Made by a program: the position numbers and the translations under genes. The notes under the pieces were generated by a model. The model worked only from the letters and a program-made list of their open reading frames with translations, had not been told where the DNA came from and ran no database searches. Below, one piece after another: positions 1 through 10,330 of a stretch of 64,000 bases of DNA. This DNA comes from Leptospira limi (GTDB lineage: Bacteria; Spirochaetota; Leptospiria; Leptospirales; Leptospiraceae), in NCBI RefSeq assembly GCF_026151395.1, contig NZ_JAMQPV010000004.1, positions 186,001 through 250,000 on the forward strand, written 5' to 3'. Every line of letters begins with the position of its first letter. Positions within the stretch are counted from its first letter, which is position 1.

Positions 1-638
1 ACAAGTGCATCTCCCTCAGTTTTATCTTTGAGAAGTGATGGAGCATTGGCTAAATCCTCTTCGGAATATGGTACTCCGATGGATCGTAATGCTTTCATAT
101 TTGCAACTACTTGTTCGACATCTACTTTGTGTGACTCTTCGAATAACCATGGATAGGCTGGCATAATGGAGTTTGGTACACCACCTACGGTTCTTGGGTT
201 GATGAGGTGGTTTTTATGCCACTCATTTGATCGTAACATTTGGGACTCGTGTGCTAAGTCTGGTCCCGTACGTTTTGAACCCCAAAGGAATGGATGGTCG
301 TAAACAAACTCACCACCTTTGGAATAACCATTTCGTCCATACGATTTAGTTGGGTCAAAACGATCCACTTCCCATTTAAAAGGACGAACCATTTGTGTAT
401 GACAACCAATACAACCTTCCCTTTGGTAGGTATCACGACCTGCCAACTCCAATGCTGAATATGGTTTTACAGTGGATATTGGAGTGACCGTTTTGGTTAG
501 GAAAAACGGCGGGATGAGCTCAAAAAGTCCACCAATCACAACCGCAATGGTTGTATAAATAGTAAACTTGACACCTTTTGTATCCCAACGGTCAGCAATT
601 TCTGAAAACCAATCTAAGAATTTGTTAAAACCAAACAT
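1..638 (-). CDS. ccoO: cbb3-type cytochrome c oxidase subunit II, 3'-truncated by the window edge
   Basis: This is the membrane-anchored mono-haem cytochrome c subunit of the cbb3 terminal oxidase, which passes electrons to the CcoN catalytic core. The frame reads through the left edge, so only about 212 residues are present and the C-terminus is missing. An N-terminal membrane helix lies at about residues 25-45. A single haem c motif REGCIGCH (C76, C79, H80) follows, with the conserved surroundings TQMVRPF, and a likely axial Met lies in NSIMPAYPW. The ATG at 636-638 overlaps the ccoN stop codon by one base (TAATG), so the two are translationally coupled. The family assignment is clear from these motifs. 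Confidence 0.96.
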   Translation of the reverse strand, partial: MFGFNKFLDWFSEIADRWDTKGVKFTIYTTIAVVIGGLFELIPPFFLTKTVTPISTVKPYSALELAGRDTYQREGCIGCHTQMVRPFKWEVDRFDPTKSYGRNGYSKGGEFVYDHPFLWGSKRTGPDLAHESQMLRSNEWHKNHLINPRTVGGVPNSIMPAYPWLFEESHKVDVEQVVANMKALRSIGVPYSEEDLANAPSLLKDKTEGDAL

Positions 639-2068
639 TATGATTTCACTCCTATACGTAAGTCTTGTTCCACAAAACCACTGTCTTTGTTTTGAATGGT
701 TTTGATAAAGTTATACACCATAAGGATAATCCCTGTTAGGTAGAGTGTTCCTCCAATCGCACGGAACAAACGAAATGGTTTTAAGAACTCAACGATCTCG
801 ACCCAATCTTTGTAAACGAGTTCACCGTTTTCACCAACAGCTCTCCACATTGATCCTTCTGTGATCCCAGATACCCACATGGAAATGATGTAGAGTAGGA
901 TCCCAAGAGTTCCGAGCCAAAAATGTGCATTCGCCAATTTTTCGCTATAGAGGTTTGCATTCCAAAGTCTAGGGACTAAGTAATACAAGGCAGCGGCTGA
1001 CATAAAACCAACCCAACCTAAAGTTCCCGAGTGAACGTGACCAATGATCCAGTCTGTGTTGTGACCTAAAGCAGAAACCGCACGGATCGAAAGAAGAGGT
1101 CCTTCGAATGTTGACATACCGTAAAATGTAACGGCAGCTAACATCATTTTGAGGGTTGCATCCACTTTGATTTTATCTTTGGCTTGTGTGAGTGTTAAAA
1201 ATCCATTTAACATACCACCCCAAGACGGCATCCATAACATGATGGAAAATACCATACCAGTCGTTTGTAACCACTCAGGGATTGGTGAATACAATAAGTG
1301 GTGAGGACCTGCCCAAATGTAGATAAAGATGAGAGACCAAAAGTGAATGATGGAGAGTCTATGTGAGTAAATTGGTTGTTTGATGTGTTTTGGGAGGTAG
1401 TAGTACATAAGTCCCAAAAATGGAGTTGTGAGTACGAATGCTACAGCATTGTGACCATACCACCATTGGATGTTGGCATCAAATACTCCTGCGTAAACCG
1501 AATACGATTTTAAGAATCCTGCAGGGATTACGATGTTATTCACAATGAAGAGTAGGGGAACTGTCACGAAGGAAGCAATGTAAAACCAAATGGCAACATA
1601 CATTTGTTCTTCTTTTCGTTTGAGTACCGTCATGAGGTAATTTGCAAAAAAGATTACATACCATACAACAATGAGTAAGTCGATGGGCCATTCTAATTCA
1701 GCATATTCTTTTGATTGGCTGTAACCGAGTGGTAATGTGATCGCAGCTAAAACAATTGATAGATTGTATAATGCCAAATGCAGTTTGGAAAGAGTGTCGT
1801 TCCACATTCTTGTGCGACAAAGTCTTTGTACTGTATGATAAGCAGTGGCGAAGATTACGCTCAATGCAAAACCAAATATGGCAGCATTGGTATGTAGAGG
1901 TCGTAGTCTTCCGAAGCTCGTCCAAGGTAATTCCAAATTCAGCTGTGGATACACAAGTTGGAAGGCAATGATGACACCAAATGTCATTGATGCAACGCCC
2001 CAGACTAACGCTGAAATGATAAACCCTTTTACGATAAAATCGTCATATTGAGTTTTTTCCGTAGCCAA
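638..2068 (-). CDS. ccoN: cbb3-type cytochrome c oxidase subunit I
   Basis: This is the catalytic haem-copper subunit that reduces O2 in the inner membrane. The 476 residues are of usual family length and form about twelve hydrophobic segments. Expected ligands are visible: H59 in RPLHT for low-spin haem b, H206 in WWYGHN and the pair H256-H257 in AGPHH for CuB, and a later GHVHSG for the haem ligands. The start follows a good AAGGAGAG ribosome binding site. It is the first gene of an operon continuing into ccoO. The upstream 190 bases hold a promoter with an FNR-like palindrome. Subunits CcoP and CcoQ would lie beyond the left edge. Confidence 0.98.
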   Translation of the reverse strand: MATEKTQYDDFIVKGFIISALVWGVASMTFGVIIAFQLVYPQLNLELPWTSFGRLRPLHTNAAIFGFALSVIFATAYHTVQRLCRTRMWNDTLSKLHLALYNLSIVLAAITLPLGYSQSKEYAELEWPIDLLIVVWYVIFFANYLMTVLKRKEEQMYVAIWFYIASFVTVPLLFIVNNIVIPAGFLKSYSVYAGVFDANIQWWYGHNAVAFVLTTPFLGLMYYYLPKHIKQPIYSHRLSIIHFWSLIFIYIWAGPHHLLYSPIPEWLQTTGMVFSIMLWMPSWGGMLNGFLTLTQAKDKIKVDATLKMMLAAVTFYGMSTFEGPLLSIRAVSALGHNTDWIIGHVHSGTLGWVGFMSAAALYYLVPRLWNANLYSEKLANAHFWLGTLGILLYIISMWVSGITEGSMWRAVGENGELVYKDWVEIVEFLKPFRLFRAIGGTLYLTGIILMVYNFIKTIQNKDSGFVEQDLRIGVKS

Positions 2069-2165
2069 TGTTTCTCTCCTTAATCTTTATCAGTTCTATT
2101 TCTTTAGAGAACTTAATCCTTTATATAAAGAAGACGAAGAAAAGAAAGAAAAACAGGGAAGCGAG

Positions 2166-2193
2166 ACTATGTTCCACCCTTGATTTTTGTCAA
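2166..2193 (-). promoter_or_regulatory. Candidate ccoNO promoter with FNR-like palindrome
   Basis: On the minus strand a perfect TTGACA (2188-2193) is followed after 16 bases by CATAGT (2166-2171), a plausible sigma-70 promoter about 90 bases before the ccoN start. The -35 box is part of TTGAC-AAAA-ATCAA (2180-2193), which matches the FNR half-site consensus on both sides. Cbb3 oxidase genes are classic FNR/ANR targets in other bacteria. Here the site lies on the -35 rather than at -41.5, so repression or a second start site are both possible. Function is inferred. Confidence 0.5.
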
Positions 2194-2257
2194 GGATGGA
2201 CTTGAGATTTAGAATTGATCTAAAATAAGTGGAGTGGTAAAGTCAGTTTAATTCTAG

Positions 2258-3226
2258 TTAGAAGGTGAATTCGTAACCTAATTGAGTGCGATGTTCAATA
2301 CCTCTGTCACCAGCGATTGCTGTAGGGTGGTATCCAACTCTGTCTACCGTTGAATGGAGGAAAAACTTTTCTTTCCTCGTATCATCCATACTGAGTCCAG
2401 AACCTGTGGGGTGGAAGTAATATGCATCAAAGATGTTCCAAGCATACGCAAGTAAGGTGGCAATCCCAATGTATTGCATTTCTTGGTAGTGCCTTTCCAC
2501 AGATTCTCTTTGGCCCTTAAATGGTCCAAGTTGGCTTGCAACCACTGCCTCTCCAGGTGAAACAGCAGCGGTTTGTGGTGTGAAGGCAGCACGGAAGAGT
2601 CCATTTGTTGTATAAGGATTATCTAAATTATTATAATCTCTTTTTGCATTGAGATACATACGGTGTTTGTCATAAGTAAAAAAGAGTCCAATGGCAATGA
2701 TGGAAGGGTAAACAATCGCTTGTACCTTTCTTCCTTGTTTCCACTGACCCCATCCTGGGAGAACAGCAGATCGCCAGGTTGCACCTGCTCGTGTTAGACT
2801 TTTCCTTTCTGCATCCGCAAGTTTTGCATCTTCTTCTTGTTTTCGTTTTGCTTCTGCTTCTAGAATCGCATTGTTTTTAGCGTTTTCTTTTTCCAAACGA
2901 GCTGCTTCTTCTTGCTCTTTTTTAAGCCTTGCCGCTTCTTCTTTTTCTCGTTTGATACGTTCTTTATCTTCTTCTGCTTTTCTGAGTTTATCTTCTTCTG
3001 CAGCTGTTAAGTTTTCTTTATAAACAACTTTTAAGATTTCTGTTTTGTTGAGAACAATTGTGGTTCCGTCTTCTTTTCTGATTTTAAGCTTGTATTGGTC
3101 TTGTTCTACAACTTTCCCTTTGATAGTTCCTCCTTTTTTGAGGAGAATGTTCTCTGCAGAAACGCTGGTTGATAGTATTACCAAAAGTGTTGCGATTTTT
3201 ATGATTTGTTTTACAATTAGTTTCAA
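2258..3226 (-). CDS. Secreted coiled-coil protein with DUF5683-like C-terminal domain
   Basis: I start this gene at the TTG at 3224-3226, because it gives an ideal signal peptide (MKLIVKQIIK, then a hydrophobic core ending STSVSA before EN). An upstream TTG at 3259 would add eleven residues that spoil it. After the signal comes a short beta-rich segment (about residues 25-70, KKGGTIKGKVV), as in Leptospira proteins of the LA_0442/LA_0875 N-terminal type. A charged Glu/Lys/Ala coiled coil follows at about 75-145, then a DUF5683-like region with PGWGQWKQGR and a hydrophobic segment. A TATAAA (3262-3267) with TTGGAA upstream may be the promoter. It probably acts in the periplasm or envelope; the exact role is unknown. 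Confidence 0.8.
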   Translation of the reverse strand: MKLIVKQIIKIATLLVILSTSVSAENILLKKGGTIKGKVVEQDQYKLKIRKEDGTTIVLNKTEILKVVYKENLTAAEEDKLRKAEEDKERIKREKEEAARLKKEQEEAARLEKENAKNNAILEAEAKRKQEEDAKLADAERKSLTRAGATWRSAVLPGWGQWKQGRKVQAIVYPSIIAIGLFFTYDKHRMYLNAKRDYNNLDNPYTTNGLFRAAFTPQTAAVSPGEAVVASQLGPFKGQRESVERHYQEMQYIGIATLLAYAWNIFDAYYFHPTGSGLSMDDTRKEKFFLHSTVDRVGYHPTAIAGDRGIEHRTQLGYEFTF

Positions 3227-3237
3227 GGGAGTCTCGA

Positions 3238-3423
3238 ATGTTGGAATATTACTTAACAATTTTTATAGTGTTACTTGCTACGTTCCAATTAATCTCTCCT
3301 ATGATTTTATCGATTTGGAAGTTAGGCAAGAATTTTTTTGCAAAAGAGAAAATGAATCAGAATCCACAATTGGAAACAAATTATCCCTGTTACGAGAAAG
3401 TTTGCTCCAAATGTGGTCCCTAA
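3238..3423 (+). CDS. Possible small membrane protein (61 aa), unrecognised
   Basis: The reading frame begins with ATG six bases after a strong AAGGGAG ribosome binding site. It encodes one hydrophobic helix at about residues 5-27, then a basic and polar tail ending with three cysteines (CYEKVCSKCGP). It fills the gap between the secreted coiled-coil gene and the 3' end of gltD. Against it, its start is only 11 bases from the divergent TTG start of the neighbouring gene and it covers that gene's likely promoter. I do not recognise a family. Confidence 0.35.
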   Translation: MLEYYLTIFIVLLATFQLISPMILSIWKLGKNFFAKEKMNQNPQLETNYPCYEKVCSKCGP

Positions 3424-3440
3424 GCGATATTGTTGAAAGA

Positions 3441-4883
3441 TTAAGCTTCTACTTCTGAAGTCAAAAAATGGTGCACTTGGTCTGCACACTTTCTGCCTTC
3501 CGAAATGGCCCAAACAATCAGGGATTGTCCTCGTCTTACGTCCCCACAAGCATAGACTTTTGGAACTGAAGTTGCAAAGGATCCAGATTTTGTGCCAAAT
3601 TCTGCTTTGACATTCCCTCTGTTATCCAGTTCTAACCCTTCTTTTTGTAAATCAGCAAGTAATCCTTCTTTGACAGGGTTAACAAATCCCATTGCTAAAA
3701 AGACAAGGTCAGCTGGCCATTCGAATTCGGTTCCAGCTACAGGGATGAACTTTCCGTTTTCTTCTTTGACTTCCGATCCGTAAATAGCAGTGACTTCACC
3801 TTTCTCATTTGCTTTGAATCCCATTGTCGAAACTGCCCATTTACGATTCACTCCTTCTTCATGAGAAGTGGATGTTCTGTACATCTTTGGATACAAAGGC
3901 CAAGGAGTGGACTTGTCTCTTTCTTTAGGAGGTTCTGGGAATAATTCAATTTGGGTGACGGACTTTGCACCATGCCTGTTGGATGTCCCTACACAATCAG
4001 ATCCTGTATCACCACCACCAATCACAATCACGTGTTTGTCTTTTGCATTGATGATGTCGATGGCATCACCTGCGACGTGTTTGTTGTTTTTTGTCAAAAA
4101 CTCCATCGCAAAATGGATTCCTTTGTGATTTCTTCCTTCAACAGGTAAGTCTCTTGGCACTTCAGATCCACATGCAAGGACAACCGCATCAAAATCAGCT
4201 AATAATTGTTTTGCGGTAATATCAACTCCAACATTTACATTGGTTTTGAAAGTAACACCTTCTGCTTCCATTTGTTTCATTCGGCGGTCGATGTGTCTTT
4301 TTTCCATTTTAAAATCCGGAATTCCGTAACGGAGTAAGCCACCAATTCGATCATTTTTTTCGAAGATAGTCACTGTATGACCTGCGCGCGCTAACTGTTG
4401 TCCTGCGGCAAGGCCAGCTGGTCCTGATCCAACAACTGCTACTTTTTTCCCAGATTTGGAAACGGGAGTTTGTGGGATGACCCATCCTTCTTCCCAAGCA
4501 CGGTCGATGATGGTTCGTTCAATTGACTTGATGGATACTGGTGGTTCAATGATCCCAAGGGTACAAGCTGACTCACATGGAGCAGGGCATAACCTTCCCG
4601 TAAACTCAGGGAAGTTATTGGTTTTCGAAAGATTTTCCCAAGCTTCTTTCCATCGACCTCGGTACACAAAATCATTGAATTCAGGGATGAGGTTGTCCAC
4701 AGGGCAACCAGTGTCGCCATGGCAAAACGGAATCCCGCAGTCCATACAGCGAGCCCCTTGGTCTTTGGCAACAACCTCAGGGAAAGGTTTTTCAAACTCT
4801 TTATAGTTTTTAACTCTTTCCTTCGGATCAATCTTTTGAAGGTATTCTTTTTTAAATTCTAAAAATCCTGTTGGTTTACCCAC
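3441..4883 (-). CDS. gltD: Glutamate synthase (NADPH) small subunit
   Basis: This flavoprotein feeds NADPH electrons to the large subunit for glutamate formation from glutamine and 2-oxoglutarate. The 480 residues are typical. The N-terminal Fe-S region carries [19 protein letters not shown] and a second group [12 protein letters not shown]. The FAD-binding GxGxxG ([14 protein letters not shown]) lies at about residues 150-163 and the NADPH-binding [11 protein letters not shown] at about 288-298. The C-terminus has [17 protein letters not shown], the usual FAD contact. The start overlaps the end of gltB by eight bases, giving translational coupling in the order gltB-gltD. Confidence 0.98.
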   Translation of the reverse strand: MGKPTGFLEFKKEYLQKIDPKERVKNYKEFEKPFPEVVAKDQGARCMDCGIPFCHGDTGCPVDNLIPEFNDFVYRGRWKEAWENLSKTNNFPEFTGRLCPAPCESACTLGIIEPPVSIKSIERTIIDRAWEEGWVIPQTPVSKSGKKVAVVGSGPAGLAAGQQLARAGHTVTIFEKNDRIGGLLRYGIPDFKMEKRHIDRRMKQMEAEGVTFKTNVNVGVDITAKQLLADFDAVVLACGSEVPRDLPVEGRNHKGIHFAMEFLTKNNKHVAGDAIDIINAKDKHVIVIGGGDTGSDCVGTSNRHGAKSVTQIELFPEPPKERDKSTPWPLYPKMYRTSTSHEEGVNRKWAVSTMGFKANEKGEVTAIYGSEVKEENGKFIPVAGTEFEWPADLVFLAMGFVNPVKEGLLADLQKEGLELDNRGNVKAEFGTKSGSFATSVPKVYACGDVRRGQSLIVWAISEGRKCADQVHHFLTSEVEA

Positions 4884-7800
4884 GAGTTGTTACCCCCTCT
4901 GTTTTTTGTTTTTCCGATCCATTTTCAGAAGCCATTTTTTCTAAGGCTTTTTTATAATCTCTCGGAATCACTTTGATCATTTGTTTTACGACTTCATCCC
5001 AATTGTTTAGAACTTCTTCTGCTCGGTTGGACCCTGTGTATTTTTTATGGTCTTCCACCATTTTTTTGACTTCTGCAATTTCAGCAGCTTCAGTTAACGG
5101 ATCTAAGTCGACCATTTCCTTGTTGATGAGAGCTTCTTTATTTTTCTTTGGATCCCAAAGATATGCAATTCCACCTGACATACCAGCCGCAAAGTTACGA
5201 CCAATCTCACCTAAGATGATCACTCGTCCTCCGGTCATATATTCACAACCATGGTCACCCGTTCCTTCCACAATGACATGCGCTCCAGAGTTTCTCACAC
5301 AGAAACGTTCTCCGGCCATCCCGTTTACATACGCATGACCACTAGTGGCACCAATGAAACATGTGTTACCGATAACGATGTTTTCTTCTGCTTTGTAAGG
5401 AGCATTTTTAGGAGTTTGGAAGATAAGTTTTCCACCACAAAGTCCTTTTCCAACATAGTCGTTTCCTTCACCCACCAGGCGAAGTGTCATACCTTTTGTA
5501 ACAAAGGCACCAAACGACTGTCCTGCGGTTCCAGTAAACTCAATGTCGATTGTATCTTCTGCTAGTCCATCCACTCCGTATTTTTTAGTGACTTCGTGGC
5601 TGAGCATCGTTCCCACAGAACGGTTTAAGTTCACAATCGATGTTTGGATTTTTACAGGTTGTTTGTGGTCAATCGCTGCAAGGGATTTACGAATGAGTTC
5701 GTTATCAATCTGTTCATCCAAATGGTGGTTTTGTTCTTTTGCACGATAGAGACCTGTTGGGAATACAGGGTTTGGTCTATGGAGCACTTTGCTAAAGTCA
5801 AGTCCACGAGCCTTCCAATGGTGGTGAGGTCGTTTGAATTTGATTTTTTCCACTTGGCCAATCATTTCTTCGAAAGTTCTGAAACCAAGTTTTGCCATGA
5901 TCTCACGAACTTCTTCTGCAACAAAGGTCATAAAGTTCACAACATACTCAGGTTTTCCTGTGAACTTACTTCTTAAAAATTCATCTTGGGTCGCAACACC
6001 AACTGGGCATGTATTGAGATGGCATTTACGCATCATGATACAACCAACAGAGACAAGTGCTGAAGTGGAGAATCCAAACTCTTCTGCACCGAGGAGAGCT
6101 CCTACAACCACGTCTTTTCCAGTGAGGAGTTTTCCGTCCACAGCTAGATACACACGATCACGTAACCCGTTTGCAACAAGTGTTTGGTGGGTTTCTGAAA
6201 GTCCAAGTTCCCAAGGAGTTCCTGCATGGTGGATGGAAGAAATTGGACTCGCTCCTGTTCCTCCTTCGTGACCTGCAATGAGGATATGATCCGCATGGGC
6301 TTTTGCAACCCCTGCCGCTACAGTTCCAACACCTGATTCCGAAACCAGTTTTACGGAGATACGAGCTCTTGGGTTTGAGTTTTTTAAATCGAAGATGAGC
6401 TGTTTTAAATCTTCAATTGAATAAATATCATGGTGAGGAGGAGGGGAGATGAGTGTTACCCCTGGAGTTGAGTAACGTAACCATCCAATGTATTTGTCTA
6501 CCTTGTGTCCTGGTAACTGTCCACCTTCTCCTGGTTTTGCGCCCTGTGCCATCTTGATTTGGATGTCATCAGCGTTCGTTAGGTATTCCATGGTCACACC
6601 AAATCTCGCAGATGCCACCTGTTTGATCGCCGAACGCATGCTATCTCCATTCGGAAGGGTTTTGAAACGAACTGGGTCTTCTCCACCTTCTCCCGTATTG
6701 GATTTTGCACCAATGCGGTTCATGGCAATGGCAAGAGTTGTATGAGCTTCCCAAGAAATGGAACCATGACTCATCGCTCCCGTTTGGAAACGTTTGAGAA
6801 TGGATTTTACAGATTCCACTTCTTCGATTGGAATTGCCTTTGATCCTTCAAAGTCCAATTGGAACAAACTTCTCAGAGTGATCGCTCTTTCGTTTTGGTT
6901 GTCGATGAGAGCAGAAAACTCTTTGAACGTTTTGTAATCGTTTTCTTGGGTTGCTTTCTGTAATTTATGAACTGTGATCGGAGTGTAAAGATGGCTATCT
7001 CCATTTTTACGGTAATAATGAACTCCACCTGGTTCTAAGTTGTTAGGGAAAAAAGTTGGGTCATACGCTGCTTTGTGCCTTCTGACAGTTTCTTCTTCCA
7101 ACATCTCAAGAGAAAGTCCTTCGATTCGTGATTGTGTTCCCGCAAAATACGTGTTCACGAGTTCGGAATCAAGTCCTACCGCTTCAAAAATTTGAGCTCC
7201 GCAGTACGATTGTAATGTGGAGATTCCCATTTTGGAGAATACTTTGAAGAGTCCTTTCCCAATGGATTTGATGTATTTTTTCTTCGCATCTTTGTAGTTT
7301 GGAACTTCTGGTAAAAGTCCTTGGAGAGACAAATCAGCTATTGTTTCGAATGCAAGGTATGGGTTAATGGCATTGGCACCATATCCGCATAACAATGCGA
7401 AGTGGGCAACTTCTCTTGGTTCCCCAGATTCCAAAACGATCCCTGCTTTTGTGCGAAGGCCTTCACGGATGAGGTAATGGTGGAGTCCAGCAACTGCAAG
7501 TAAGGAAGGAATGGCTGCCTTTTTTTCTCCCACGGCATGGTCAGTGAGGATGATGAGGTTTACTCCTTGTTCCCTGATGGCTTTTGCTGCATCCGCGCAC
7601 ACTCTATCGAGTGAGTTACGCATATCATGTTTTTTGGAAGGGTCAAAAAGGATATCAAAGGTTTTTGCTTTAAAATGCCCTTCACTGATTTGTTTGATCT
7701 TTTCGAAATCTTCGTTTGTGAGGATCGGGTGTTCCAACTCTAACCTGTGAGCATGTTCCGGTTCTTCCGAAAGAAGGTTCCCTTCAGGACCAATGTATGT

Positions 7801-9453
7801 TGTGAGTTCCATCACCAATTCTTCACGGATTGGGTCAATCGGAGGATTTGTGACTTGCGCAAAGTTTTGTTTGAAATAACGGTAGAGAGGTTGTGGTTTT
7901 TCACTGAGGACAGCAAGAGAGGAATCTACACCCATGGAACCGACTGGTTCTTCTCCCGAAACACCCATCGGTTTGATGAGAGTAAACACATCTTCGTGCG
8001 TGTAACCAAATGCTCTTTGTCTTTCTAAAATGGTTTCGTGTTGTGGTTGTTTTACGTTCTCAGGTTCTGGTAAAGAACCTAATCGAATCATATTGTCCTC
8101 TACCCATTTGCGGTATGGTTTTTGGGTAGAGATTTGTTTTTTGATTTCTTCATCGTCAAGGATTTGTCCTTTTTCCATATCGATGAGGAGCATCCTTCCT
8201 GGACGAAGTCTGTCTTGGACAAGGACTTCTTCTGGTGGTAAATTGAGAACACCTGCCTCGGAAGACATGATCACTTCATCATCTTTGGTCACGATATAAC
8301 GAGCAGGTCTTAATCCATTTCGGTCAAGAGTGGCTCCAATGATCCTTCCATCAGTGAACGCAATTGCAGCAGGACCATCCCATGGTTCCATAAATGTGGC
8401 ATGGTATTCGTAGAACGCGCGTCTGTCGGCATCCATCGCTTTGTTTTTTGACCAGGCTTCAGGGATCATCATCATCACTGAATGAGGTAAAGACCTTCCA
8501 CCCATCACAAGTAGTTCAAGGACAGTATCAAATGTTGCTGTATCCGATTGGCCTTCCATTACGATAGGAAGCATTCTTTTGAGTTCATCACCGTATAACG
8601 GAGATTGCATAACCATTTGGCGAGCCGCCATCCAGTTCATGTTCCCACGTAAAGTATTGATCTCACCATTGTGAGCAATTTGTCTGTAAGGGTGAGCCAA
8701 ATCCCAAGTAGGGAAGGTGTTTGTCGAAAACCTTGTGTGAGTCAAACAGAACGCTGAAGTGAGGTCAGGTGACTTTAGGTCTTCGTAGAATTTTTTAACT
8801 TGGTCACCAAGTAACATCCCTTTGTATACAATCGTTCTAGAAGAAAAACTTGGTACATAGTATTGGGAACGATCGAGTTTAAGTTCCGCACGAATTCGTC
8901 TGTCAATGAGTCGTCTGATGAGGAATAGTTTTCTTTCAAAATCATCTGATGTTTTGATTTTTTTGGATTTTTTCCCAATGAACACTTGTTTGAATACCGG
9001 AATGGTTTTGGAGGCAACCACACCCGCATACTCTTTGTTCACTGGAACATCACGAAATCCAAGGAAATCTTCCCCTTCATCGATGATGATTTTTTCGATT
9101 ACGTTTTCAACGGCTGCTCGCACTTCCGCATTTTGAGGTAAGAATAAAAATCCAACAGCATAATCACCTTCTTTCGGAAGCGTGAAGGGTAGGTTTTTGC
9201 GGAAAAAAGCATCAGGCAGGTTGATCATAATCCCTGCACCGTCTCCCGTTTTTGGATCTGCACCTTCTGCGCCGCGGTGTTCGAGGTTACACATGAGGCG
9301 GATCCCTTTGTCTACGATGTCACGGGAACGTTTGCCCTTGTAGTTTGCGATAAAACCAACACCACAGGAGTCTTTGTCCATGGCAGGATCATACATACCT
9401 TGGGCCTGTGGGCCGAGTGGTGGAAGAATGGGTGGTTGGTTAGATTTTGACAT
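4876..9453 (-). CDS. gltB: Glutamate synthase large subunit
   Basis: This is the catalytic subunit of GOGAT, main enzyme of ammonium assimilation together with glutamine synthetase. The 1525 residues contain the N-terminal class II amidotransferase domain, whose nucleophile is Cys30 in DKDSCGVGF. This implies removal of a 29-residue propeptide, as in other GltB proteins. The central domain and the FMN-binding synthase domain (for example [13 protein letters not shown] and [10 protein letters not shown]) follow, with the 3Fe-4S cysteines in [15 protein letters not shown]. The C-terminal beta-helix is rich in GxxGG repeats. The upstream 180 bases before the next gene must hold the promoter. Confidence 0.98.
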   Translation of the reverse strand: MSKSNQPPILPPLGPQAQGMYDPAMDKDSCGVGFIANYKGKRSRDIVDKGIRLMCNLEHRGAEGADPKTGDGAGIMINLPDAFFRKNLPFTLPKEGDYAVGFLFLPQNAEVRAAVENVIEKIIIDEGEDFLGFRDVPVNKEYAGVVASKTIPVFKQVFIGKKSKKIKTSDDFERKLFLIRRLIDRRIRAELKLDRSQYYVPSFSSRTIVYKGMLLGDQVKKFYEDLKSPDLTSAFCLTHTRFSTNTFPTWDLAHPYRQIAHNGEINTLRGNMNWMAARQMVMQSPLYGDELKRMLPIVMEGQSDTATFDTVLELLVMGGRSLPHSVMMMIPEAWSKNKAMDADRRAFYEYHATFMEPWDGPAAIAFTDGRIIGATLDRNGLRPARYIVTKDDEVIMSSEAGVLNLPPEEVLVQDRLRPGRMLLIDMEKGQILDDEEIKKQISTQKPYRKWVEDNMIRLGSLPEPENVKQPQHETILERQRAFGYTHEDVFTLIKPMGVSGEEPVGSMGVDSSLAVLSEKPQPLYRYFKQNFAQVTNPPIDPIREELVMELTTYIGPEGNLLSEEPEHAHRLELEHPILTNEDFEKIKQISEGHFKAKTFDILFDPSKKHDMRNSLDRVCADAAKAIREQGVNLIILTDHAVGEKKAAIPSLLAVAGLHHYLIREGLRTKAGIVLESGEPREVAHFALLCGYGANAINPYLAFETIADLSLQGLLPEVPNYKDAKKKYIKSIGKGLFKVFSKMGISTLQSYCGAQIFEAVGLDSELVNTYFAGTQSRIEGLSLEMLEEETVRRHKAAYDPTFFPNNLEPGGVHYYRKNGDSHLYTPITVHKLQKATQENDYKTFKEFSALIDNQNERAITLRSLFQLDFEGSKAIPIEEVESVKSILKRFQTGAMSHGSISWEAHTTLAIAMNRIGAKSNTGEGGEDPVRFKTLPNGDSMRSAIKQVASARFGVTMEYLTNADDIQIKMAQGAKPGEGGQLPGHKVDKYIGWLRYSTPGVTLISPPPHHDIYSIEDLKQLIFDLKNSNPRARISVKLVSESGVGTVAAGVAKAHADHILIAGHEGGTGASPISSIHHAGTPWELGLSETHQTLVANGLRDRVYLAVDGKLLTGKDVVVGALLGAEEFGFSTSALVSVGCIMMRKCHLNTCPVGVATQDEFLRSKFTGKPEYVVNFMTFVAEEVREIMAKLGFRTFEEMIGQVEKIKFKRPHHHWKARGLDFSKVLHRPNPVFPTGLYRAKEQNHHLDEQIDNELIRKSLAAIDHKQPVKIQTSIVNLNRSVGTMLSHEVTKKYGVDGLAEDTIDIEFTGTAGQSFGAFVTKGMTLRLVGEGNDYVGKGLCGGKLIFQTPKNAPYKAEENIVIGNTCFIGATSGHAYVNGMAGERFCVRNSGAHVIVEGTGDHGCEYMTGGRVIILGEIGRNFAAGMSGGIAYLWDPKKNKEALINKEMVDLDPLTEAAEIAEVKKMVEDHKKYTGSNRAEEVLNNWDEVVKQMIKVIPRDYKKALEKMASENGSEKQKTEGVTTRG

Positions 9454-9772
9454 ACGTACCCTACACTAAAGCAATTACTGTACCTTGTTTTAGAATTTGG
9501 GTGTACTGTCCAATTAATTTGTTTTCAGCAAAATGATTTATTTTTAGGCAAAACCAAAGCTGCAAAAATGCCTATCAATTAATCATTTGGCTTATTATGT
9601 ATAATTTAAGATTGTTTATATAGCGTTTTTATATTCAGTCTAAAGTTTGGCGGAGTACAAGAAAGAAGCGAACTGCAACTTCCATAGGAAGATCGCTTAA
9701 ATCACAACGTTCCATTTGGGAAGTGATGGAAGAGGTTTTTTGGTTGGTGAGGAAGGCTCGGGACTTCTTTGA
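9454..9772. other. Intergenic region between aroK and gltB
   Basis: This 319-base gap contains no convincing gene. The part next to gltB (9454-9634) is AT-rich and should contain the gltB promoter; several TATA-like hexamers prevent a firm choice. The part next to aroK (9635-9772) is an open extension of the aroK frame beyond its TAG stop, 45 codons long, ending in TGA. It has a single internal ATG without a ribosome binding site. Confidence 0.5.
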
Positions 9773-10306
9773 CTATGATTGGATTCCAATCCAATCCAAA
9801 AGTTTTACAACTGCTTCTTCTTTGGAAAGTTTGGATAAATTCAGTTTAAAGTGTGCCGCTTCTTGGTAAACAGGGAGTCTTTTTTCTAAAATCTGTTTGT
9901 ATGAAGTTACTTTCGAAAGGTCGGGCCTTGTTTTATCCCCTTTTACTTTTTCCACAAGTTCTTCAATGCCACGTTCTAAGTAAACAATGCGGCCAATTTT
10001 ACGTAAGAGGTCCAATTTTCTTTGGCTCACAATTTCATTCCCAACATCATCTAAATCAAATAAAATTCCACCACCACAATCTAAAATAATACCATTTGCA
10101 TTTTGTAGTTTTAGTAAAATAGAATATTCTAATTCACGAAAAGCCTTCCATCCATTTTTATCTACAAAATTAGGGATTGGTAACCCTCCAGCTTCATAAA
10201 CTGCTATAGAATCTGTTGAAACCACTGGAATTTCTGTTTGTTTTGATAAAGTACGAGAAACTTTTGATTTCCCCGCTCCTCTTGCCCCAATAAAAATGAT
10301 GTTCAT
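9773..10306 (-). CDS. aroK: Shikimate kinase
   Basis: This enzyme phosphorylates shikimate at the 3-hydroxyl with ATP, in the chorismate pathway to aromatic amino acids. The 177 residues match the family length. The Walker A motif GARGAGKS is at residues 7-14, the TDS shikimate-binding aspartate at about 31-33, FRELE at about 56-60 and the GGG motif at about 78-80. The lid arginine region DKTRPDL follows at about 128-134. It is the last gene of a cheD-HDOD-aroK run on the minus strand, 24 bases after the HDOD gene. The odd partnership with signalling genes suggests operon convenience rather than shared function. Confidence 0.92.
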   Translation of the reverse strand: MNIIFIGARGAGKSKVSRTLSKQTEIPVVSTDSIAVYEAGGLPIPNFVDKNGWKAFRELEYSILLKLQNANGIILDCGGGILFDLDDVGNEIVSQRKLDLLRKIGRIVYLERGIEELVEKVKGDKTRPDLSKVTSYKQILEKRLPVYQEAAHFKLNLSKLSKEEAVVKLLDWIGIQS

Positions 10307-10330
10307 CTAAGAGTAAATCCTTAGTTTGTT

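Noticed and set aside
5834..6271. Several open frames of 60-145 codons on the plus strand opposite gltB
   Set aside because: All lie antisense to conserved gltB sequence, lack ribosome binding sites and family features.
9559..9572. GG-N10-GC spacing on the minus strand upstream of gltB, a possible sigma-54 promoter
   Set aside because: Only the GG and GC pairs fit; the TTGCA part of the -12 element is absent, so it is not better than chance in this AT-rich gap.
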